Origin: Cyanosarcina radialis HA8281-LM2 | Lineage (GTDB): Bacteria > Cyanobacteriota > Cyanobacteriia > Cyanobacteriales > CCAP-1448 | Direction: 5' to 3' | DNA length: 64,000 nucleotides | Assembly (NCBI GenBank): GCA_019359615.1 | Contig: JAHHHA010000030.1 | Span: forward strand, 1-64,000 | Shown here: piece by piece, positions 48,899 through 57,772 of the stretch | Numbering within the stretch: position 1 is the stretch's first letter | Layout: every line of letters starts with the position of its first letter | Notes under the pieces: model-generated | The model's input: the letters and a program-made list of their open reading frames with translations, nothing else | What the model was told of the DNA's origin: nothing | Databases searched by the model: none | Made by a program: the position numbers and the translations under genes

Positions 48899-51004
48899 AT
48901 GCCCCCCCATCCAAACATTTCGATTCTGCTCGTTGACGATAAATCTGAGAATTTGCTGGCTCTAGAAGCAATTCTCAACCCTTTAGGGCAAACGCTGGTT
49001 AAAGCTAGTTCGGGGCAAGAAGCCCTGCGCCATCTGCTGCACCAGGATTTTGCTCTGATTTTGTTAGACGTGCAGATGCCGGGAATGGATGGATTTGAAA
49101 CCGCCACCTTAATCAGACAGCGATCGCGATCGCGCAGCACCCCGATTATTTTCCTGACGGCCTTTGATACCGATAAAGTGCAAATTTTTCGAGGCTACTC
49201 TCTTGGAGCGGTAGACTACCTGATCAAGCCCTTCGATCCAGATATCTTGAAGTCTAAGGTGTCTGTGTTCGTCGAACTCCATCAAAAAAACATCGCCATT
49301 CAACAACAAGCCGCGCAACTGGCCGCTTTGAACGCTCAGCTAACCGCCAGCGAAGAACGCTTTCGCTTGTTGAGTGCTTGCTCCCCAATTGGGATTTTTT
49401 TGACGGATACAACTGGCTGCTTGACCTACACGAACCCCCGCTGCCAGGAATTGTGGAATTGGTCCCTCGATTGCGAAAGCCGATCTACAGGATGGCTGCA
49501 CCGAGTTTATCCAGACGATCGCAGTTGGACCTCGATCGAGTGGACGACGGCCCTTCACACTCGCCAGCCCTTTGAGGGCGAGTTTCGGTTCCTTTTAGAG
49601 GATAACCGCGAAGCTTGGGTGCATCTGCGGGCCGCCCCCCTAATTTCAGAACAGCGGGCCTTCCTGGGCTATGTCGGCACGATTGAAGACATCACCGGAC
49701 GCAAACAGGCAGAAATCCAGCAGGCCCAACTCTTGCAAGAGCAAATTGCCCGTCAAGAGGCGGAAGCCGCTAATCGCCTCAAGGACGAATTCTTGATGGT
49801 ACTCTCCCACGAACTCCGCACCCCTTTGAGTCCAATTCTCACCTGGTCGCAGATCTTGCAAACTCGTAACCCCAGTGCCGACAAAATGCGTCAAGGGCTA
49901 ACGACCATCGAGCGCAACGCTAAGCTCCAACTGCGCTTAATCGAAGATATTCTCGATGTCTCGCGCATCATCCAGGGCAAGCTGAAATTAACTCGCCGTC
50001 CTATCGGATTGATTGCCGTCGTCAAGGAGGCATTAGCAACCGTGCGGTTCGTGGCTGAGTCTAAAGGAATCGATTTGCAATTGACGATCCCTAAGCCGGA
50101 CCTGAACTTTCAAGTTGATGGCGATCCGGCTCGCTTGCAGCAAGTAATTAGCAACCTCCTCAACAATGCCATTAAATTCACCCCCGAGGGCGGACGGGTG
50201 GAGGTGCAGATCGACACGGTAGAAGAGGAAAGCCAGATGGACGAAGGCACTAATTCCACGTCTGGCAGGGAAAAAATTTCTCTGGGAACTGCCCTAGCTA
50301 GAGTTACCGTCACCGACACCGGAAAAGGCATCAGCCCGACGTTCCTGCCGTATATTTTCGATCGCTTTCGGCAAGCAGATAGTTCCTCCACTCGACCGGA
50401 CCCAGGGCTGGGACTAGGGCTAGCGATCGCTCGCCATTTGGTGGAACTACACGATGGCACCATTCATGCCGCCAGTCCTGGAGAAGATCGGGGAGCAACG
50501 TTTACCGTCAGGCTACCGCTGCTGCCAGAACTGCAGCGCGACGACCCCCAAGAGCAGCAAGTTTCTGTCTCAGTTGAGTCTTTTCCCACTTCGACTGCGA
50601 ACCTCGATGGAGTTAGCGTCCTGGTAGTGGACGATGCGGATGATACTAGAGAGGTGTTAGAGATGGCTTTAAAAGATTTGGGAGCAACGGTTACTGTTGC
50701 GGCCTCCGCAGACGAGGCTCTAGCAGCTTTTAAACGCCAGCCGCCCCATATTTTGATTAGCGATATTGGAATGCCCGATCGCGATGGCTACGACTTAATC
50801 GGGCAAATCAGAGCCTTAGATGCTCTTAGCGGCGGTAGCATCCCCGCGATCGCGCTGACGGGTTATGCTGGCGACAAAGATCGGCAACGGGCGATCGCAG
50901 CGGGTTTTCAGAAACACCTTTCTAAACCGATCGATCCCCAAATCCTGGCTGAGGTTGTCACCTCGCTGATTGAGAAGTGTGAAGTGTTGAGTGTTGAGTG
51001 TTGA
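48899..51004 (+). CDS. Second hybrid histidine kinase (REC-PAS-HisKA-HATPase-REC)
   Basis: 701 residues. Receiver ~5-120 (ILLVDDKSENLL, LILLDVQMPGMDG, LIKPFD), coiled coil, PAS ~150-265 (FRLLSACSPIGIFLTDTTG, then GTIEDITGRKQAE), HisKA ~300-365 ([14 protein letters not shown]), HATPase ~400-540 (NLLNNAIKFTPEG, DTGKGISPTFLP, LGLGLAIA), receiver ~575-695 (VLVVDDADDTREVLE, LISDIGMPDRDG, LSKPID). It lies 89 bases after the poly-HAMP kinase and is probably in one operon with it. The last codons are formed by the tandem heptamer AGTGTTG, giving EVLSVEC. So the native end may be slightly different. Confidence 0.88.
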   Translation: MPPHPNISILLVDDKSENLLALEAILNPLGQTLVKASSGQEALRHLLHQDFALILLDVQMPGMDGFETATLIRQRSRSRSTPIIFLTAFDTDKVQIFRGYSLGAVDYLIKPFDPDILKSKVSVFVELHQKNIAIQQQAAQLAALNAQLTASEERFRLLSACSPIGIFLTDTTGCLTYTNPRCQELWNWSLDCESRSTGWLHRVYPDDRSWTSIEWTTALHTRQPFEGEFRFLLEDNREAWVHLRAAPLISEQRAFLGYVGTIEDITGRKQAEIQQAQLLQEQIARQEAEAANRLKDEFLMVLSHELRTPLSPILTWSQILQTRNPSADKMRQGLTTIERNAKLQLRLIEDILDVSRIIQGKLKLTRRPIGLIAVVKEALATVRFVAESKGIDLQLTIPKPDLNFQVDGDPARLQQVISNLLNNAIKFTPEGGRVEVQIDTVEEESQMDEGTNSTSGREKISLGTALARVTVTDTGKGISPTFLPYIFDRFRQADSSSTRPDPGLGLGLAIARHLVELHDGTIHAASPGEDRGATFTVRLPLLPELQRDDPQEQQVSVSVESFPTSTANLDGVSVLVVDDADDTREVLEMALKDLGATVTVAASADEALAAFKRQPPHILISDIGMPDRDGYDLIGQIRALDALSGGSIPAIALTGYAGDKDRQRAIAAGFQKHLSKPIDPQILAEVVTSLIEKCEVLSVEC
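50983..51003 (+). repeat. Heptamer tandem repeat (AGTGTTG)3
   Basis: Three perfect AGTGTTG units, the reverse complement of the CAACACT repeat at 48860-48894, end in the stop codon of the kinase gene, so the gene is bracketed by inverted heptamer arrays. A related CAACACT pair is at 41483-41497. Confidence 0.8.
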
Positions 51005-51055
51005 GTTAGGAATTCTCCCCTCACTCCCCTGCCTCCCCTGCCTCCCCTGCCTTCT

Positions 51056-51973
51056 TCAAGGCAACTCGACAGAAGTAGGTTTGGCGATGTGAGGCAAACC
51101 CCAGCCTAACTTTTCGCGCAAAATTTTGAAGAATTCTGGGGGTTGCAAGCGGATGAAACGAGCAGAATAGGGCGATCGCTCTAAATGTACTCGATCGTCT
51201 GGCAACACGTAACATCCAGCATTGCCATCTACTACCATCACCAAACGGTGAGGATTAACTGAGTAAACCGTTACTGGCTCGGTATCGGCAAACACCAAAG
51301 CCCTAGATGCCAGAGAATGGGGGCAAATCGGCACTAATTGTAAAGCCGCCACTCCAGGAGTAACCACCGGCCCTCCGGCGCTCAACGAGTAAGCAGTCGA
51401 ACCAGTCGGAGTTGAGATAATCAAACCGTCAGCCGCGATATCGACCGGAGCGTGATATCCGATCTCAACTTCAAAATGGCACATACTAGTTAACGGCTCT
51501 CGATGAATCACCATTTCGTTGAGACAAAGGGCTTCCCACAACAGATATTCTTCTCGCCACAGCCGCACCGACAGCATGGCCCGCTCTTCGATTTGATAAT
51601 CCCCATCCAGGAGATTTTTCATCGCTAGAGCTAGTTGGTTGCTGTAGACTTCCGTTAAGAACCCCATGTGGCCGGTATTTACCGTCAGTAGCGGAATTCC
51701 ACAGGGCGCTACTTGGCGAAAAGCTGCTAGAACCGTGCCATCTCCTCCTAAGACGATCGCAAATGCCATCGACTCATCAAAACCAGGCGGAACTAAAGAG
51801 TCTATCGGAGTATGACAAACGGGGCTGTTAGGGCGAGAATAACCTAAAATTCCGCCTTCACCTATAGCCGTGCATACTTCCCAACCGGAAGCTGTCAACT
51901 CGTCTTTTAGCTGCATAGCTATCCGACAAGCCGCTGGTTTAATTTCGTTATAAATAATGCCAGCTTTGGGCAC
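51056..51973 (-). CDS. nadK: NAD kinase
   Basis: 305 residues; the GGDGT motif ([12 protein letters not shown]), [10 protein letters not shown], and [20 protein letters not shown] mark ATP-dependent NAD kinase, which makes NADP for photosynthetic metabolism. The start is a GTG. Length and order are normal for cyanobacteria, many of which have two such genes. It stands alone, convergent with the second kinase gene. Confidence 0.93.
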   Translation of the reverse strand: MPKAGIIYNEIKPAACRIAMQLKDELTASGWEVCTAIGEGGILGYSRPNSPVCHTPIDSLVPPGFDESMAFAIVLGGDGTVLAAFRQVAPCGIPLLTVNTGHMGFLTEVYSNQLALAMKNLLDGDYQIEERAMLSVRLWREEYLLWEALCLNEMVIHREPLTSMCHFEVEIGYHAPVDIAADGLIISTPTGSTAYSLSAGGPVVTPGVAALQLVPICPHSLASRALVFADTEPVTVYSVNPHRLVMVVDGNAGCYVLPDDRVHLERSPYSARFIRLQPPEFFKILREKLGWGLPHIAKPTSVELP

Positions 51974-52171
51974 GCGAGCGATGGGGTGTTGAAGGTTGAG
52001 TAAATAAAGGCAGTTTGACGACGGGCAGGTTTAGCCCAAAATCGTAGCTAGATAACTAGCTTACTTTGAATCAAACTCGCTTTCCAAAACTTGGGCATCG
52101 AACGGCGTAATACTCGATCGAAACCTGCCCTGAAAATTTGGCTAAATAAATTATCGCTTGAGAATCCCGAT

Positions 52172-53143
52172 TTAAAAAGTCAGTTTTTTGCGAGTTTTCT
52201 CCTTGCCCGTGACTTTTTCGTAATCTAATTCTTTTAACTTTTTCAGAATTCGGCTGAAATACTCTTGCAGATAGCCCTCTAGAGTAGTAATTTCTTTGGG
52301 TTCGATGCCAAATACTTCATAGACTTCATCCATCGGAGCATCTAGAGGTTGACCTGTAGCCCGCACTTCGCTAAAAGCAAGTCTGTCAGCAATATTCCAA
52401 GTCCACTCAAAGAAGCGAAATACTTGGCGTGCCGCTCCCAATAAATTTGAAGAACGGCGCGTTACTTTGGCTGTTTGACCGGAAAGGCGCTCGCAGGTGC
52501 GGATAATTTCATCATCGCTCCAAGCACGAGTTCCCACTACCGGAAAAGTTCGATTTTCAGTTGCAGGTACTGAGAGGGCGCGAACGGCAAACCTAGCAAT
52601 ATCCTGGGTATCCATATACGCCACGGGAGAGGCATTTTTCGCAATCCAAACGGCATTACCTTCCAGAATCGGAATCGCATATGCCGCGATTAGGTTCTGC
52701 ATGAACCCAGCAGGGCGGAGGATAGTGTAGTTCAATCCCGATTCGGCCAGAAATAGTTCCGTACACCGCTTGATTTCCATCTGGGGGACGTGGGGATATT
52801 TTTCGGCATCTAAGATCGAGAAGAAAACGAATCGCTCGACTTTAGCTAGAGCCGCTGCTTGAATCAGCGCCACTTTACCGTCCCAATCTATTTGCCTGAT
52901 GCTTAAAGAGTCGGTCGGTCTGGCCGTGGCCGCATCGATTACGGCTGTAACGCCCTCAAATGCAGGTGGCAAGGTTTCTGGCAGGCAGATGTCTCCTGGG
53001 ACTAATTCTGCACCCCATTCTTTTAAAAAAGCGGCTTTTTTCAAGCTTCGCACCAAACAGCGAACTTGATAGCCTTCATCCAGTGCGCGACGAGCTACCT
53101 GTCTTCCCAAGGTGCCCGTAGCACCGACAATTAATAAAGTCAT
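52172..53143 (-). CDS. ycf39: Ycf39-type NAD(P)-binding protein, photosystem II assembly
   Basis: 323 residues of the atypical SDR type found in Ycf39/HCF244: GATGTLGRQVARRALDEGY, VRSLKKAAFLKEWGAELV, FVFFSILDAEKYPHVP, LNYTILRPAGFMQNLI. Ycf39 binds high-light-inducible proteins and helps load chlorophyll on early photosystem II. It lies just after petM and in the same direction, an arrangement I recall from other cyanobacteria. Not an active dehydrogenase in the cases studied. Confidence 0.87.
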   Translation of the reverse strand: MTLLIVGATGTLGRQVARRALDEGYQVRCLVRSLKKAAFLKEWGAELVPGDICLPETLPPAFEGVTAVIDAATARPTDSLSIRQIDWDGKVALIQAAALAKVERFVFFSILDAEKYPHVPQMEIKRCTELFLAESGLNYTILRPAGFMQNLIAAYAIPILEGNAVWIAKNASPVAYMDTQDIARFAVRALSVPATENRTFPVVGTRAWSDDEIIRTCERLSGQTAKVTRRSSNLLGAARQVFRFFEWTWNIADRLAFSEVRATGQPLDAPMDEVYEVFGIEPKEITTLEGYLQEYFSRILKKLKELDYEKVTGKEKTRKKLTF

Positions 53144-53332
53144 TTACTAAATTAAGTAACTAATCTTAACGTTTCTTATAATATTTTATCATAAATTCTC
53201 AGAATGTATAGAAAACTTAACAAAAGAATTTAGAAGTTTAGGAGTTTAGGAGGTTAGGAGTTCAAGCTTCGACTACGCTCAGCTTGAAGGAGTTCAGGAG
53301 TTCAGAATGTCAGTGGTTAATTTTCCCTTCCG

Positions 53333-53410
53333 CTCCCCATCTCCCCATTTCCCATCTCCCCATCTCCCCATCTCCCCATCTCCCCATCTCCCCATCTCCC
53401 CATCTCCCTC
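53333..53410. repeat. Nine-base tandem repeat (CATCTCCCC)n
   Basis: About seven CATCTCCCC units in a row end five bases before the petM stop codon's outer edge. A short run of CCCTGCCTC is found at 51028-51048 as well. On the transcript strand it is a long run of GGGGAGATG downstream of petM. Confidence 0.8.
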
Positions 53411-53414
53411 TCCC

Positions 53415-53519
53415 CTACTCCTCGCCGCCTTGGATTTTGAGCAGCAAAAAGCCTAAGCCTAAGCCGACGAAAATTAAGGTGATGGAAAAAAACATGGCAT
53501 TAAACATTTCGCTGCTCAT
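53415..53519 (-). CDS. petM: Cytochrome b6f complex subunit 7 (PetM)
   Basis: A 34-residue protein: MSSEMFNAMFFSITLIFVGL then GLGFLLLKIQGGEE. This is the single-helix PetM subunit of the cytochrome b6f complex in the thylakoid membrane, which links the two photosystems. AGGAG lies just before the ATG at 53519, and the TAG ends at 53415. Length agrees with the family. It heads a transcript leading to ycf39. It is too short for most gene calls. Confidence 0.93.
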   Translation of the reverse strand: MSSEMFNAMFFSITLIFVGLGLGFLLLKIQGGEE

Positions 53520-53619
53520 AATTTCGGTACTCCTGATGTAAACAACTGTTTCGCAATAGGCTAAAGCTAATCATAGAGCGTTGGGTGCTAACTGTTATAG
53601 TCCTTAGAAGATAAAAGAT

Positions 53620-54678
53620 ATGACTAGAGCTTTACTTGCTTGGGAAATTGGTGGGGGACAAGGACATATCCAAAGGCTAGTAGCGCTCGCGCGACAGCTA
53701 GAAGTCTACAAAATCGAGCCGATTTTTGCCTTGCGAAGTTTCCAACCTAAAGGGCTAGATTTTCCTTGGAAAGTTTTACAGGCCCCGTTGCCAGCAATGA
53801 AGGCATTGGATGAACCCGATAACAAATCTTATTTGTTTACTGACATCCTCTATGTATTTGGCTTCAGCGAAGCCGTAACGCTGCACTTCCACATCAAAGC
53901 TTGGAAAAACCTAATTGACATGGTGAAACCAGCTTTCATTATTGCTGAATTTGCTCCAGCCCTAGTGCTAGCGTGTCGCGGGGAAGTTCCTATAATTGTC
54001 ATCGGCAACGGTTTCACAGTGCCTCCACCCGTTGCTGATTTTCCACCAATTCGCGAATCTGTACCTCCAACTTCAATTCAGAGGACAGTAGAAGTTGCCC
54101 AGGCAGTTCGTCAAGTAATTGGTGAAGGCGATGTCCTGGGCCATTTGCTGAATGGCGATCGCGCTTTTATATTCTCGATTCCAGAACTCGACCCTTATCG
54201 CCACGTTCGTAATGGATTTGGGGAATACGTGGGAATTCATAATTCACCGCTTCCCGAAGATCTGGGCAATGCTGTTGGCGATCGCTGGGGCTATCTTTCT
54301 CCAGAATGGCCTCACTACTCGTTAGTAGTAAATGCCCTCAACCTTCAGTGTGACTTCGGCAATTTAGAAAAAGTTTTACAGGGAAAGTCTTTAGCAATTC
54401 ATCATGGTGGAGCTACCACATCACTCGCTTGTCTGTTAGCTGGCATTCCTCAAATCGTTTTGCCCACGCATTTAGAGCAAGGATTGAACGGTTTAAAGTT
54501 AGAGCGTTTAGGAGTGGCTAGAACGATTAAGCAACCAACTACTGAGTTATTAGAAGCAGCAGCCAGCGAGCAACCCACTTTATTCCAAAATGCCAGAAAC
54601 CAAGCTCGCAATTTTTCAAAATGGAACCACAATTATCTAGATAAAGTAATTGAAGCTTGTTTAACCACAAGGAGATAA
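53620..54678 (+). CDS. Glycosyltransferase-like protein (GT-B fold)
   Basis: 352 residues of the UGT/MurG-like fold: an N-terminal GGGQGHIQRLVALARQL and a C-terminal nucleotide-sugar region HHGGATTSLACLLAGIPQIV with PTHLEQGLNG. It probably moves a sugar from a nucleotide donor to a lipid or small acceptor. The acceptor and linkage are not predictable. It is followed after three bases by the pentapeptide-repeat gene and divergent from petM. Confidence 0.78.
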   Translation: MTRALLAWEIGGGQGHIQRLVALARQLEVYKIEPIFALRSFQPKGLDFPWKVLQAPLPAMKALDEPDNKSYLFTDILYVFGFSEAVTLHFHIKAWKNLIDMVKPAFIIAEFAPALVLACRGEVPIIVIGNGFTVPPPVADFPPIRESVPPTSIQRTVEVAQAVRQVIGEGDVLGHLLNGDRAFIFSIPELDPYRHVRNGFGEYVGIHNSPLPEDLGNAVGDRWGYLSPEWPHYSLVVNALNLQCDFGNLEKVLQGKSLAIHHGGATTSLACLLAGIPQIVLPTHLEQGLNGLKLERLGVARTIKQPTTELLEAAASEQPTLFQNARNQARNFSKWNHNYLDKVIEACLTTRR

Positions 54679-54681
54679 ATT

Positions 54682-55527
54682 ATGAATGCTGATGAATTTC
54701 TGAGGCGTTATGCCAAAGGAGAAAGAGATTTCAAGGGTGTTAACTTGCATAAAATTGACATTCAACGAGCTAAGGCTAATCTCAGCCAGATCGATCTGAG
54801 TGGAGCGATTCTTACCAGTGCCATGCTATGCAACACCAACTTTACAAGAGCCAATCTCCATGGAGCTAATTTGAGCAAAGCCTCTTTACGTAAGTCCATA
54901 TTACAGGAAGCTAATCTGAGTCGATCGAATTTGCGTGAAGCTAGCTTTGCTGGAGCCAATCTACATCGAGCAAATCTCAGTGGAGCCGATCTATATAGAG
55001 CTAATTTGACTGGTAGTAGTGGAGGAATGATAAATATTGGCCTACCTTCGTTCGATGATGAAAATGTAGCAAAGGCTAAATTGCTGCTCTTAGAGATACA
55101 ACAGCAGGAGGAACGCGGTGTCGATCTCTCTGAGTCCAACCTCAGCAAAGCTATTCTGAGGGAAGCTTCACTATATAGAGCTAACTTAAGCGGTTCAAAT
55201 CTCAGTTTAGCTGATTTAACTAAAGCCCGGTTAGATAAAGCTAACCTGAGAGGGGCAACATTAAATGGTGCCTGTTTGCATCAAGCCAACTTAGAGGAAG
55301 CTAACTTGCAAAATAGCATTCTCGATTCTGCTGACTTGAGTTATGCAGACTTGAGCAACGCTATCTTAGCTGGAGCCAAGTTGAGAGGAGCCAATTTAAT
55401 CCAAGCCGATCTCAGAGGTGTCAATTTCATTCAAGTCGATCTGTCGCAAGCCGTGTATAACCAAGCAACAAGGTTTCCCAAAGAGTTCGACCCAGTTAGA
55501 GCAGGAGCTTTCTTTATCGCCAAGTAA
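54682..55527 (+). CDS. Pentapeptide-repeat protein
   Basis: 281 residues with many A(N/D)LxX repeats in two blocks split by a helical linker (residues ~122-150), e.g. ANLHGANLSKASL and ANLRGATLNGACLHQANLEE. These form a right-handed quadrilateral beta helix. The role of such proteins in cyanobacteria is mostly unknown; some affect gyrase or membrane proteins. AAGGAG precedes the ATG. It is cotranscribed with the glycosyltransferase gene. Confidence 0.9.
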   Translation: MNADEFLRRYAKGERDFKGVNLHKIDIQRAKANLSQIDLSGAILTSAMLCNTNFTRANLHGANLSKASLRKSILQEANLSRSNLREASFAGANLHRANLSGADLYRANLTGSSGGMINIGLPSFDDENVAKAKLLLLEIQQQEERGVDLSESNLSKAILREASLYRANLSGSNLSLADLTKARLDKANLRGATLNGACLHQANLEEANLQNSILDSADLSYADLSNAILAGAKLRGANLIQADLRGVNFIQVDLSQAVYNQATRFPKEFDPVRAGAFFIAK

Positions 55528-55535
55528 CAATTTCC

Positions 55536-55799
55536 TCACTCGGAGTCGTTTTGGTAAAACTCGGTTACTTGATGAACTATCTTAACTTTCTCTAATTCTC
55601 CCCTTTGTTGATAAATATTTGCAGCTTGTTGAAGATCCTTAATTGCACCCTGATTGTCTCCTGTCCCACCTCTGGCATGAGCGCGGGCGATGTACGCTTC
55701 GGCAAAATCAGGCTTCAAAGTAAAATCAGCAACAGCTTCTTTGTAAAGTCCTTTTCTGCCATGAATAAATCCTTGTTGATGGAAATGTTGAGCGTTCAT
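55536..55799 (-). CDS. Truncated TPR protein
   Basis: 87 residues, paralogue of the gene at 55906 (AQHFHQQGFIHGRKGLYKEA, KDLQQAANIYQQRGELEKVK). It lacks the signal peptide and first ~60 residues and has four residues missing inside the first TPR (ADFTLKPDF against ADFTQAINLKPDF). It is thus a shortened copy, likely not exported and perhaps inactive. Confidence 0.6.
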   Translation of the reverse strand: MNAQHFHQQGFIHGRKGLYKEAVADFTLKPDFAEAYIARAHARGGTGDNQGAIKDLQQAANIYQQRGELEKVKIVHQVTEFYQNDSE

Positions 55800-55905
55800 G
55801 TTATGGAGTTATTAGACGGAGAGACGTAGCACTACATCTCTCCGTTGGGAGCTATTTCGTCACTTTTGATAAATGGTATTACTTGGTTGTCAAGTAACCA
55901 ATTTT

Positions 55906-56361
55906 TTACTCTGAATCGTTTTGGTAAGACTCAATTACTCTATAAACTAGCTTGGCCCTTTCTAACTGTCCTTTTTGCTTACAAATATTTGCAGCTTGCT
56001 GAAGATCTTCAATTGCTTGCTTAGTATCTTCTTCTCCATAGTGTCGAACAGCAGCACGCATAACGTAAGCTTCGATAAAATCGGGCTTCAAATTAATGGC
56101 CTGAGTAAAATCAGCAATAGCTTCTTTGTAAAGCTCCTTTTTGCCGTTAATGCGTCCTTGTTGATAGAAGTGTTGAGCGTTCATTTGTAATTTTTGGTTT
56201 TGATTAGCTCCGCAGATATGGTTCAGGTTTACAATCCTATTAGTAGGTGTAACCATAACACAGAGAGGATTTTCCTTAGCAAATATGGGACTACCTAAAA
56301 TAATGACAGTAGGCACAAAGATAGCAGATAGAGTAACAGTTAAACGTAATAATTTTGTCAT
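55906..56361 (-). CDS. Secreted TPR protein
   Basis: 151 residues. Signal peptide ending near SPIFA, then a short Cys-containing region (CVMVTPTNRIVNLNHICG) and two to three TPR units (QHFYQQGRINGKKELYKEAI, NLKPDFIEAYVMRAAVRHYG, AIEDLQQAANICKQKGQLER). It is expected outside the cytoplasm and may be a protein-binding adaptor. The shorter copy lies next to it, downstream. Confidence 0.72.
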   Translation of the reverse strand: MTKLLRLTVTLSAIFVPTVIILGSPIFAKENPLCVMVTPTNRIVNLNHICGANQNQKLQMNAQHFYQQGRINGKKELYKEAIADFTQAINLKPDFIEAYVMRAAVRHYGEEDTKQAIEDLQQAANICKQKGQLERAKLVYRVIESYQNDSE

Positions 56362-56566
56362 TGTCTTTCCTTGGACTACAGGAATGTGATTAGTTTGGCA
56401 CTTGAATGAGTCATTTTTACAATTGCAAGCAGTTTGCCTAGACTTAAACTAGACTATCTAGGTTTACTTCTATGAAGGAGAAAGCCAGGATTTAAGTTTA
56501 GAAATGTGCCTTTCTCGTTTGTCTTAAAAAAGAAGGCTTTAGTAAGTCAACGATCTCTTTAAGTTT

Positions 56567-57403
56567 TTAAGGGGGGCCTCCATAACAGACCTGAGCATTG
56601 GGTAATGGGTAATAGCATTGTGACGAGAGTTCGGGAAGTTTACCGGGTTTTCCAGGTCCTATTGGCGCAGGAATTGTGAGATCTAATACGTAAACTTCAG
56701 GATTGTTAAGGTCAGCTCGACCCAATTGGAGATAGTTGTCAGGTGCATTACCTCCAAAAGTAGGGATTTCACAAGCTATACCGTGCCAAAGGGCTACATA
56801 ATCGAGAGTGGCTTGTATTCTCAATTTTGGACTAATCTTTACATCTGAGGTAGTAAGAAAGATAAGTGCTGGTACTCCATTTCCCCACATCTTAGCAGCA
56901 TCCGAGTCCGATAAAACTTGAACCTCGCCTCCAATTTGCCATTCGTCACTTCTAGGGGTAATGCTAACCTTGGTGGCAGCACCAAGAGCTTTGACTTCAT
57001 AAAAGACACCTTCAGGATATTCTTTTTCTTGTCCAGTCAGAATATCTTTATATATAAGTGGAACTACCGCATCTGGTGCTACGTTCTTCTTCTTACCATT
57101 GGTGTTTTCGTCTCTTAGTTTTGAATAGTAACGTATTGTATTCTCTGGAATTACTCTATTTGGATCTATAGTACCCAAAGCAAAATCCTGAAAAGCCTTT
57201 CCCACCTTTTTATTAAATTCGGTAGGAATGAGATTAGGATCGACTGCATTTTTCTGGACTGCAAGAACGTCAAGACGAGCTTTGCTTAATGGTATTTGAT
57301 TGCTGGCAGCGCACTGAGGAGCAGCATAAGCGGAAGGTGATTTAATGAATGGGAGCAAAGTAGTTACTCCCAGAATCAAGGTTAGTTTTTGAGTGAAGTT
57401 CAT
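56567..57403 (-). CDS. Secreted protein with a restriction-fold-like motif, unknown function
   Basis: 278 residues from ATG 57403. Signal peptide (LTLILGVTTLLPFIKSPSAYA) then a mature chain. A region AVVPLIYKDI...GVFYEVKAL (residues ~110-140) carries a D...EVK-type spacing like the PD-(D/E)XK fold, and contains PDAVVP upstream. Cys residues are paired at the ends. I do not recognise the family. It could be a periplasmic nuclease-like or toxin-like domain, but this is only a pattern. A strong terminator lies upstream of its start, on the far side. Confidence 0.55.
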   Translation of the reverse strand: MNFTQKLTLILGVTTLLPFIKSPSAYAAPQCAASNQIPLSKARLDVLAVQKNAVDPNLIPTEFNKKVGKAFQDFALGTIDPNRVIPENTIRYYSKLRDENTNGKKKNVAPDAVVPLIYKDILTGQEKEYPEGVFYEVKALGAATKVSITPRSDEWQIGGEVQVLSDSDAAKMWGNGVPALIFLTTSDVKISPKLRIQATLDYVALWHGIACEIPTFGGNAPDNYLQLGRADLNNPEVYVLDLTIPAPIGPGKPGKLPELSSQCYYPLPNAQVCYGGPP

Positions 57404-57495
57404 GATGGTATTTGCAAATCTCCAATTTCGATAGTGTGGCAATTTTCAATTTGTACCCATCTTTAGCAAATAGATAGATACAGTTAATTTCAACT

Positions 57496-57542
57496 AAAAA
57501 AGACCGGAGGTTGCCCCTCTGGGGCAACCTCCGGTCTTTTTT
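57496..57542. terminator. Bidirectional hairpin terminator
   Basis: AGACCGGAGGTTGCCCC and GGGGCAACCTCCGGTCT form a perfect 17-base stem around TCT and are flanked by A and T runs. It would end transcripts from both sides. It lies in the region between the start of the secreted-protein gene and pdxA. Confidence 0.8.
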
Positions 57543-57772
57543 ATGTAAGCTATATTTAAAATATAATGGGACTTCTATTTTGTTATAATCGTAGTCTCAC
57601 CGATCTTTTTACATCCTTGCTAGTTAAAAAATACTGAAGTTAAGTAAATATACGAACTGCAATATTACAATACAAATTATTAAACTATCAAACACTTAAA
57701 ATAGTTATTTTATCGGATCGATAAAATCGCTTTTTTTATCTCCCAGCTTTAAGGTATCAACATTACCGTAAG

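Noticed and set aside
53284-53541. Plus-strand frame across the CATCTCCCC array and petM
   Set aside because: It is made of the repeat and the antisense of petM.
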